A stretch of DNA of 48,083 nucleotides from contig DASXPN010000065.1 of the NCBI GenBank assembly GCA_036493595.1, forward strand, positions 1-48,083, read 5' to 3'. The notes below the pieces were generated by a model that was given only the letters and a program-made list of their open reading frames with translations, had not been told where the DNA came from and did no database searches. Of this stretch, positions 42,055-48,083 are shown piece by piece. The translations under genes were made by a program, and so were the position numbers. This stretch comes from DATAES01 sp036493595. GTDB taxonomy: Bacteria > Actinomycetota > Acidimicrobiia > Acidimicrobiales > JACDCH01. The first letter of the stretch is position 1, and each line of letters starts with the position of its first letter.

Positions 42055-44202
42055 TCAGTCGCGGAGGCACTCCGGCAACGGGCGGCCGTGCACGATGGCG
42101 AGGCGCTTGGTCGAGCGGGTGAGCGCGACGTACAGCGCGCGCAGACCCTGTGCCTCTTCTTCCACGATGGCGTCGGGCTCGACCACCACGCTCGCGTCGA
42201 GCTCGAGCCCTTTGGCCAGCCCGATGGGGACGACCGTGATGCGCTCGTCGAGCCCGTTGCGTGTCGCCCGGCCGAAGGCGACGCCCGCGCGTTCGAGCGC
42301 GTCGCTCACCGCATCGACCATCGAAGTCGGCACGATCACGCCGACGTTGCCGGTATTCACCGCGACCAGCTCGGCTTCTGCGACCGCGGCGACCACACGG
42401 CCGAGCTCGTCGGACGAGGCCGCCCGCACGAATCGAGGTGACGTACCGGCTTGGCGGATGGAACGAGGCGGGGCGAGATCCGGTGCGGCGACCCGCAGCA
42501 CGCGCGCCGCCAGGTCCATGTTGGGACCCGGGATGCGATAGCCGATCGTGAGCTCGGCCCGGCGAGCCGGCCGGCGATCCGAGAGCTGAGCGAGGATCTC
42601 TTCCCAATCCGCATGGGCCCACGCGCCGGTGGCCTGGGCGATGTCACCCACGACCGTCATCGACCCGTTCAGCGACCGGCGGCCGAGCATCCGCAGTTGC
42701 ATCGGCGACAGATCCTGGGCTTCGTCGACGACGATGTGGCCGTACGTCCTGACCTCGTCGTCATCGGCGGATCGGCCACGCCGTCGCGGTTTCGGACCGA
42801 GCAGGGCCCTCGCCTCGTCGAGCAATGGCACATCGTCCGCGGTGAAGACGAGGTCGTCGAGCGACTCCGACCGCTCGCGGTAGAGCGCGATGCGCTCTTG
42901 GTCGTTGAGGTCGTTGCCGGCGGCAGACCGCAGCAACGCCTTCGACCCGAACAGGTCGTGCAGCAACTGCGCCGGGGTGAGCACCGGCCACATCCAGTCG
43001 AGCGCGACGCGCACGTCGAGCGTGTGACGCAAACGGTCGCGCACGTCGCCCGACGTCACGTCGTCGCGCCGGCTCGACCGCGCCAGCGCGTCGAACACGC
43101 CCTGCTCGACGAAGCGACGGCCGGCGTTGTGCGTACGCGCCCGACGTCGCGCATCGGCGACGATCGCCCCGCTCTGGTTGGTCGTGAGCCGCAACGTCTC
43201 GACCCCGAAGCCGACGCGAAGCTCGCTGCGCAACGCGCGCTTGCGATCGCGCACCGCCTTCGTCAGCATCTTGGCCATGCGCAGGTCACCCTTGATGCGC
43301 CCGGTGGCGGGGGCGTCGGTCCCCCGCACGCGCACCGGCTCGCTCAGCAGATCGGCCAGCACCACCAGCGAGACCCCGGCCTCGCCGAGCGAGGGCAGCA
43401 CCTGTTCGATGTAGCCGAGGAAGAGCCGGTTCGGACCGACGACGAGGACGCCTTGGCCTTCGAGCGGGAACCGGTACGTGTAGAGGAGGTAGGCGGCGCG
43501 GTGCAACGCGACCACGGTCTTGCCCGTACCGGGGCCGCCTTGGACGACGAGGACGCCGGGCAACTCGGAGCGGATGATCTCGTCCTGCTCACCTTGGATG
43601 GTGGCGACGATGTCACCGAGCCGCCCCGTCCTCGCCGTCTCCAGCGCGGTCATCAGCGCGCCGCGACCGGTGACCTCTGCGTGATCGCCGTTGCTGTGGC
43701 CCTGCACTGCCAACGCGTCGTCGAAGACCTCATCTTCGATGCCGAGCACGTGCCGGCCCTTGGTGGCGAAGTGCCGTCGCCGCGCCAACCCCATCGGCGC
43801 TCGTCCGGTGGCCCGGTAGAAGGGTTCGGCCACCGGCGCACGCCAGTCGACGACGACGGGCTCCTGTCCTTCGTCCGACACCGCCAACCGACCGATGTAG
43901 AACGTTTCGCCGCCTTGGTCGCCATTTTCCTCGGCGCGGTCGATGCGCCCGAATATGAGGCTGGCGTCGCCGAGCTCGAGCTCGCGGAGGCGGGTGACGA
44001 TCGTGTCCCAGATGACGTCACGCTCGAAGCGAGCCTGCTCGGTGCCGCCGCGACCGACTTCGACCATGGATCCGAGGCTCGAAGCGCGCCGGCGAGCGGC
44101 TTCGAGACACTCGTAGGCATAGTCGACGTACGCCTGCTCGGATTCGAGATCGGGATGATGAACGGCCAAGCGTCCACGGTCCTTGTCCGGGGAACGGACC
44201 AT
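42055..44202 (-). CDS. helD: HelD-family RNA polymerase-associated helicase
   Basis: 715 residues. SF1 UvrD-like ATPase with an N-terminal charged helical arm (SEQAYVDYAYECLEAARRRA, then FGRIDRAEENG, YIGRLAV, PVVVDWRAPVAEPFYRAT) typical of HelD, which removes stalled RNA polymerase from nucleic acid; actinobacterial relatives (HelR) also counter rifampicin. Walker A GGPGTGKT near 222, motif II VDEAQDLS, motif VI YVALTRSTKRL. Start ATG 44202 has no ribosome-binding site, and TAGAAT overlaps it, so a slightly later start is possible. Only 24 bases separate it from the divergent EEP gene. No inverted repeat of the known rifampicin-responsive element was seen upstream. Confidence 0.9.
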   Translation of the reverse strand: MVRSPDKDRGRLAVHHPDLESEQAYVDYAYECLEAARRRASSLGSMVEVGRGGTEQARFERDVIWDTIVTRLRELELGDASLIFGRIDRAEENGDQGGETFYIGRLAVSDEGQEPVVVDWRAPVAEPFYRATGRAPMGLARRRHFATKGRHVLGIEDEVFDDALAVQGHSNGDHAEVTGRGALMTALETARTGRLGDIVATIQGEQDEIIRSELPGVLVVQGGPGTGKTVVALHRAAYLLYTYRFPLEGQGVLVVGPNRLFLGYIEQVLPSLGEAGVSLVVLADLLSEPVRVRGTDAPATGRIKGDLRMAKMLTKAVRDRKRALRSELRVGFGVETLRLTTNQSGAIVADARRRARTHNAGRRFVEQGVFDALARSSRRDDVTSGDVRDRLRHTLDVRVALDWMWPVLTPAQLLHDLFGSKALLRSAAGNDLNDQERIALYRERSESLDDLVFTADDVPLLDEARALLGPKPRRRGRSADDDEVRTYGHIVVDEAQDLSPMQLRMLGRRSLNGSMTVVGDIAQATGAWAHADWEEILAQLSDRRPARRAELTIGYRIPGPNMDLAARVLRVAAPDLAPPRSIRQAGTSPRFVRAASSDELGRVVAAVAEAELVAVNTGNVGVIVPTSMVDAVSDALERAGVAFGRATRNGLDERITVVPIGLAKGLELDASVVVEPDAIVEEEAQGLRALYVALTRSTKRLAIVHGRPLPECLRD

Positions 44203-44226
44203 TCTATCGGTGGGAAGGGAGGCCGG

Positions 44227-45036
44227 ATGACACCGATCGAGTCCCGTCTGCGGGTCATGAGCTGGAACCTGTGGTGGCAGTTCGGACCGTGGGAGGAGCG
44301 CCTTGCGGCGATCGCCGCCACGCTGGCCGCCGTCGACGCCGACGTGATCGCGCTCCAGGAGGTGTGGCACGACGGCACCCGCAATCAAGCCGCCGAGCTG
44401 GCCGCAGGGCTCGGCTACGAGCACGTCTACGCCAGCCGGCTCGACCTCGACGGGGTCCAGTTCGGCAACGCGGTGCTCGCTCGCTGGCCGATCACCAACC
44501 ACGAGACGATGCCGCTCCCGGCCCCTTCCGATGCGGATGAGTTGCGGCTCGTGCTGCGGGCCGACGTCGACGGACCGAGGGGCCCGATCCAGATCTTCTC
44601 GACCCACCTCAACTGGCGGTTCGACCAGAGCCACGTCCGCCAGGACCAGGTCGCGACCATCGCCCGCTTCGTCGACGCGGCGCCCGAGCGGATCTATCCC
44701 CCCGTCGTGTGCGGCGACTTCAACGCGGTGCCGGACAGTGACGAGATCCGGATGATGACGGGCCGGATGCAGACGCCGGTCAACAAGCTCGTGTTCCACG
44801 ACTCGTGGGAAGCAGCCGGCGATCGTGATGCGGGCGACGGGTTCACGTGGTCGAACGACAACGTGTTCGCCAAAGAGGATCTCGAGCCGAACCGCCGGAT
44901 CGACTACGTGTTCGTGGGCTGGCCCAAGTCAGAGGGCGCGGGACACGTGGTCAGCTCGCACGTCCTCGCGACGAAGCCCGTGCACGGGGTGCAGCCGAGC
45001 GACCACTACGCCGTCGTCGCCGAATTGAGGTACTGA
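44227..45036 (+). CDS. Endonuclease/exonuclease/phosphatase (EEP) family hydrolase
   Basis: 269 residues with the full EEP motif set: MSWNLWW (Asn), LQEVWHD (metal-binding Glu), STHLNWR (His), CGDFNAVPDSDE (Asp-x-Asn) and PSDHYAVVAEL (Asp-His). The fold covers DNases, sphingomyelinases, inositol phosphatases and others; no segment settles which, and no signal peptide is present. RIDYVFVGW fits a phosphodiesterase. ATG follows GGGAGG. Short intergenic space to the divergent helD gene. Confidence 0.9.
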   Translation: MTPIESRLRVMSWNLWWQFGPWEERLAAIAATLAAVDADVIALQEVWHDGTRNQAAELAAGLGYEHVYASRLDLDGVQFGNAVLARWPITNHETMPLPAPSDADELRLVLRADVDGPRGPIQIFSTHLNWRFDQSHVRQDQVATIARFVDAAPERIYPPVVCGDFNAVPDSDEIRMMTGRMQTPVNKLVFHDSWEAAGDRDAGDGFTWSNDNVFAKEDLEPNRRIDYVFVGWPKSEGAGHVVSSHVLATKPVHGVQPSDHYAVVAELRY

Positions 45037-45055
45037 GCGCTCGTGAACCTCGGGT

Positions 45056-45083
45056 CCATTGCGGGGCCATAGCCCCGCAATGG
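45056..45083. terminator. Perfect 12-bp hairpin between convergent genes
   Basis: CCATTGCGGGGC (45056-45067), loop CATA, GCCCCGCAATGG (45072-45083). Every base pairs. It lies between the 3' ends of the EEP gene (+) and the His-rich gene (-). A bidirectional terminator is likely, although there is no U-tract on either side. Confidence 0.75.
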
Positions 45084-45103
45084 CACCAACATTGTGTGGT
45101 GGG

Positions 45104-45523
45104 TCAGCCGTGGATGCCGAAACCGTCGTTGTGGTGATGGTCGGCGAGGTCGTCGTGATGCGGGTCGTGGGCGACATCGGCCAGACCGTGATGCTCGTCG
45201 AAGCCGAGATGGGTGTCGGCGCTGTGAATCGAGTCGTGGAGGCCGTGGAGCCCGTCGCCGGCATCGTGATGGGTGCCGAAGTCGTGCTCGAGCCCGTGTT
45301 CGGTGCCGGCCACATGGTCCGGCGGCAGGTGCGAGAGGTTCTCCGCCAGCTGCCCGAGGTCGAGCCCCACGTGGTCGATGAAGCCGTGCGCTTCCGTCGC
45401 CGCGTGATGCGTCGAGTCGTCGGCGACAGCCTCGATGCCGGCGTGCTCAGCACCCGGCGTCTCGTGCTGCACTCCTGTGCCGAAGAGATGATCGTGCCCG
45501 TGCCCGCGGTCGTTCACTTCCAT
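45104..45523 (-). CDS. Histidine-rich, lysine-free small acidic protein
   Basis: 139 residues, not recognised as a named family. About 28 residues are His (20%), clustered in pairs and triplets mixed with Asp/Glu (DEHHG, DPHHDD, DHHHND). No Lys, Cys, Trp or Tyr was seen, and only one Arg. Third codon positions are strongly G/C and the translation is free of stops over the entire run. The central stretch LGQLAENLSHLPPDH is more ordered, perhaps one helix. No signal peptide or membrane segment. A metal-binding or metal-storage role (Zn, Ni, Co, Cu) is the natural inference. ATG 45523 has no obvious ribosome-binding site. The opposite-strand frame (45059-45577) is a Val-rich shadow. Confidence 0.75.
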   Translation of the reverse strand: MEVNDRGHGHDHLFGTGVQHETPGAEHAGIEAVADDSTHHAATEAHGFIDHVGLDLGQLAENLSHLPPDHVAGTEHGLEHDFGTHHDAGDGLHGLHDSIHSADTHLGFDEHHGLADVAHDPHHDDLADHHHNDGFGIHG

Positions 45524-45626
45524 GAGGTCAATGGTCCCCCGGCGAGGCGGCGTTGTCCAGGGTCGGGCTCGAAGTAGTTGCCGTTCGATTTCCTCGCCGC
45601 ACGGCCTGGCCGCGAGCATGGTCGGG

Positions 45627-46589
45627 ATGGCATCCGTAGGACTCGTCCTCGGGGCGGGCGGGGTCGTCGGGGGGGCGTATCACTCGGGCGCTCTCGCGGC
45701 CCTGTCCGAATCCGCGGGATGGGACGCACGCACGGCACACGTGATCGTCGGTACTTCGGCCGGCTCGATCGCAGCGGCCGCGCTCCGGGCCGGGCTCTCG
45801 GGATCGGACCAGTACGCCCGCTCCACGGGCGCGCCGATGTCCGCCGCAGGCGAGTCGCTGGTCGGGCACCTGTCGCCGGTGCTCGAGTTGCCGACGCGCC
45901 CGCCGTTCCCGCGCGGCTTGCCGCTGCCCGCGTCGCCGCAACTCGCGGCGACCGCGCTGCTGCCGCCGTGGAGCGCGCGACCGTTCGCCGCGCTGGCCGG
46001 GTTGCTGCCCGCCGGGAAGGTCCCGACGACACCGATCGGCGATCGCGTCCGCATGATCATCGACGGCAACTGGCCCGAACAGCCGTTGTGGATCTGCGCG
46101 CTCCGCTTGCGAGACGGCGCGCGCGTCGTGTTCGGGCGCGATGACGTCGGCGAGCTCGACGTCGGTACGGCGGTCGAGGCGTCGTCGGCCATCCCGGGCT
46201 ACCTGCAGCCGGTCGAGATCGACGGCGAGACCTATGTCGACGGCGGCGCGCACTCGCCGAGCAACGCGGACGTCGTCGCCGGCATCGGGCTCGACGTCGT
46301 CGTGGTGATCTCGCCGATGTCCGCGCCGTGGACCGCGCTCCGGCCGTCACCCAACATCGGCAGCCGCGCCCTCGCGTCCTGGGTGCTCGAGCGAGAGGTC
46401 CGCGCCGTCCGCGCCGCGGGCACGCAAGTGCTCATCCTGCAGCCCACCGCCGAGGACCTCGAAGTGATGGGCACCAACGCGATGAACCCGGCCGTGCGCA
46501 CGTCCGTGGCGAAGCAGGCGCGCACCACGACACTCCAGCGCCTCACTCATCCCGCGGCGGCCGACCTGGTCGCCCGTCTCGCCGCTTGA
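45627..46589 (+). CDS. Patatin-like phospholipase/esterase
   Basis: 320 residues, lipid acyl hydrolase fold with a Ser-Asp dyad. Oxyanion loop GLVLGAGGVVGGAY at the N-terminus, nucleophile elbow GTSAG, and the Asp in VDGGAHSP. Resembles RssA/NTE-type bacterial patatins. Start ATG 45627 (ATG 45618 is an alternative) places the oxyanion glycines near residue 10, as usual. No signal peptide or transmembrane segment. It ends inside hemE by the TTGA junction; the functional link to heme synthesis is not evident. Confidence 0.9.
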   Translation: MASVGLVLGAGGVVGGAYHSGALAALSESAGWDARTAHVIVGTSAGSIAAAALRAGLSGSDQYARSTGAPMSAAGESLVGHLSPVLELPTRPPFPRGLPLPASPQLAATALLPPWSARPFAALAGLLPAGKVPTTPIGDRVRMIIDGNWPEQPLWICALRLRDGARVVFGRDDVGELDVGTAVEASSAIPGYLQPVEIDGETYVDGGAHSPSNADVVAGIGLDVVVVISPMSAPWTALRPSPNIGSRALASWVLEREVRAVRAAGTQVLILQPTAEDLEVMGTNAMNPAVRTSVAKQARTTTLQRLTHPAAADLVARLAA

Positions 46590-47620
46590 ACAACTTCCTC
46601 GCTGCTTGCCGCGCCGAGCCGCACGACCGAGTGCCTGTCTGGTTCATGCGCCAGGCCGGGCGCGCATTGCCCGAGTACCGCGCCCTGCGGGGCGAGGGCA
46701 CCATCCTCGATGCCATCCGCCGCCCCGACCTCGCCGCCGAGCTGACGCTCCAGCCCGTCCGCCGCTACGGCGTCGACGCCGCCATCCTCTTCTCCGACAT
46801 CGTCGTACCAGTCGCCGCCATCGGCTTCGGCGTCGACATCGCACCCGGCATCGGACCCGTCGTCGCCCAGCCGTTCCGATCCGAGGACGACCTCGCGCGG
46901 CTGCATCCGCTCGATCCCGAACGGGACACGCCGTTCGTGCTCGAGACCGTGGCGAAGGTGCGCGCCGAGTTACCCGACGACGTGCCGCTCATCGGGTTTG
47001 CCGGCGCACCCTTCACGGTCGCGTCGTATCTCGTGGAAGGTGCGCCGTCCCGCACGTACGCGAAGACGAAGACACTCATGCTCGGCAATCCGAAGTTGTG
47101 GCACGCGCTGCTGGACCGGCTCGCCGATCTCGCCATCGCTTCGTTGCGATCGCAGGTCGAGAACGGCGCCCGGGCCATCCAACTGTTCGACAGTTGGGCC
47201 GGCGCGTTGAGCGCGGCGCACTACGAGCAGTTCGTGCTGCCGGCTTCGTCGAAGGTGTTGTCGGCGCTCGGCGATCTCGGCGTGCCGCGCATCCACTTCG
47301 GCGTCGACACCGCAGAGCTGCTCGGGTTGTTCGCGGCGGCCGGCGCCGACGTCGTGGGCGTCGACTGGCGGACGCCGCTGTCAACGGCCCGGGTACGCAC
47401 CGGTGGCGCGTGCGCGTTGCAGGGCAACCTCGATCCGGCGGTGTGCTTCGCCGGTTGGGACGCGGTCGAAGCCGAGGTGCGCGCCGTGCTGGCGTCGAAC
47501 GACGGTCACCCGGGCCACATCTTCAACCTCGGCCACGGTGTGCCGCCTGACATGGATCCGTCGGTGCTCGAGCGGGTGGTCGACCTCGTGCACCGCGAAG
47601 GGGTCGTGCGAGCGACGTGA
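46586..47620 (+). CDS. hemE: Uroporphyrinogen decarboxylase
   Basis: 344 residues. Converts uroporphyrinogen III to coproporphyrinogen III in heme synthesis, cytosolic dimer. Signature VPVWFMRQAGRALPEYR near the N-terminus (contains the substrate-binding Arg pair and Asp/Glu region), FSDIVVP, GFAGAPFTVASY, FDSWAGALS and NLGHGVPPD near the C-terminus. Translation must begin at TTG 46586, because the next in-frame starts would delete the substrate-binding RQAGR motif; TTGA overlaps the patatin stop by four bases. It ends with GTGA into hemH, so patatin-hemE-hemH is one coupled unit. Confidence 0.96.
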   Translation: MNNFLAACRAEPHDRVPVWFMRQAGRALPEYRALRGEGTILDAIRRPDLAAELTLQPVRRYGVDAAILFSDIVVPVAAIGFGVDIAPGIGPVVAQPFRSEDDLARLHPLDPERDTPFVLETVAKVRAELPDDVPLIGFAGAPFTVASYLVEGAPSRTYAKTKTLMLGNPKLWHALLDRLADLAIASLRSQVENGARAIQLFDSWAGALSAAHYEQFVLPASSKVLSALGDLGVPRIHFGVDTAELLGLFAAAGADVVGVDWRTPLSTARVRTGGACALQGNLDPAVCFAGWDAVEAEVRAVLASNDGHPGHIFNLGHGVPPDMDPSVLERVVDLVHREGVVRAT

Positions 47621-48083
47621 GCACCGGCGTCGTGGTGATGGCGTACGGCACCCCCGCAACCGCCGGCGATCTCACCGACTACTACACGCACATACGGCGC
47701 GGCCGGCGCCCGACGGACGAACAGGTCGCACACCTGCGGGCGCGGTACGACGCCATCGGCGGCATGTCGCCCCTGCGCCGGATCACCGAACGCCAGTGCC
47801 GCCGCATCGAAGAGGCGCTGGGTGAGGGCTACGACGTCGAACTCGGCTACAAGCACGCGCCGCCGTTCATCGAGGACGCGGTGGCGACGTTGACCAAACG
47901 GGCCGTCGCTCAGATCGTGGGGGTCGTGCTCGCGCCCCACGACAGCCGCGGCTCGATCGGCGAGTACGTCGAGCGGCTCGGCCCCGATGCGCGTGCAGTC
48001 CGGTCGTGGCACGAGCTCCCCGAGTGGCGATCGTTCCAGGCCGGCGCGATCCGCGACGCGCTGTCGCCGATGCCGCCCCGCAC
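47617..48083 (+). CDS. hemH: Ferrochelatase (3' end outside window)
   Basis: First 155 residues of a ferrochelatase. Inserts Fe(II) into a porphyrin; in actinobacteria the substrate is usually coproporphyrin III (CpfC). N-terminal VVVMAYGTP, YYTHIRRGRRPT, LRARYDAIGGMSPL and the ELGYKHAPPFIEDAV segment fit the family. The catalytic metal-binding His is in VLAPHDSRGSIGEY. GTG start overlaps the hemE TGA (GTGA). The C-terminal half, including any Cys ligands of a cluster, is not in the window. Confidence 0.93.
   Translation, partial: MSTGVVVMAYGTPATAGDLTDYYTHIRRGRRPTDEQVAHLRARYDAIGGMSPLRRITERQCRRIEEALGEGYDVELGYKHAPPFIEDAVATLTKRAVAQIVGVVLAPHDSRGSIGEYVERLGPDARAVRSWHELPEWRSFQAGAIRDALSPMPPR

Noticed and set aside
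45059..45577. 172-codon Val/Met-rich plus-strand frame
   Set aside because: It arises from reading His codons backwards, and it runs through the perfect hairpin at 45056-45083.

Overview
The window is about 48 kb of very GC-rich DNA with GTG and TTG starts, many start/stop overlaps and almost no intergenic space. Gene content points to Actinomycetota: a HelD-type RNA polymerase helicase, an Lhr-Nei2 pair as in mycobacteria, a LigB-like ligase, a SigF/SigB-type sigma with its anti-sigma, an HBHA/phasin-like protein, and large cyclase-ATPase-TPR proteins. The mix suggests an Acidimicrobiia-like lineage, but this is inference and no rRNA or ribosomal protein gene is present to confirm it. No tRNA, rRNA, CRISPR array or insertion sequence was seen.

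Layout. 1-10.6 kb: a giant secreted multidomain protein (delta-60 propeller repeats, 23 copies of a P-L-x-x-I pentapeptide, a PPC-like domain, a C25/gingipain-like caspase-fold protease, Ig-like tail), followed directly by a protein with the architecture of soluble adenylyl cyclase (C1-C2-ATPase-TPR). 10.8-19 kb: catabolic genes (sulfatase, SDR, FMN alpha-hydroxy acid oxidase, luciferase-like monooxygenase, PhyH dioxygenase) and a PQQ-propeller lipoprotein. 19-20.6 kb: a stress-sigma module with a CsbD protein behind a candidate cognate promoter. 20.8-24.8 kb: a PhnD-like protein, a C26 amidotransferase, a CDF metal exporter, an XRE regulator facing an HBHA/phasin-like gene, and a 1-Cys peroxiredoxin. 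24.9-28.4 kb: a second cyclase-ATPase-TPR protein. 28.5-32.3 kb: a MacB-like ABC exporter pair and a DUF3052 protein. 32.3-41.3 kb: TesB thioesterase, ATP-dependent DNA ligase and a minus-strand run lhr-nei2-ndh. 41.3-45 kb: a DtxR-family metal regulator, HelD and an EEP hydrolase. 45.1-48.1 kb: a histidine-rich lysine-free small protein, a patatin, then hemE and hemH coupled by 4-base overlaps.

Two sequence-level patterns cut across the genes. First, at least five genes (TAnnnT hexamer 6-8 bases before the start codon) look leaderless. Second, several genes carry a short tandem or near-tandem duplication of their own 3' end, mostly including the stop codon (sulfatase, PhyH, PQQ lipoprotein, DtxR; a spaced variant at the FMN oxidase). 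The most unusual proteins are the P-L-x-x-I repeat protease, its possible coupling to a composite-site cyclase, and the His-rich protein. No clearly new defence or mobile system could be shown.
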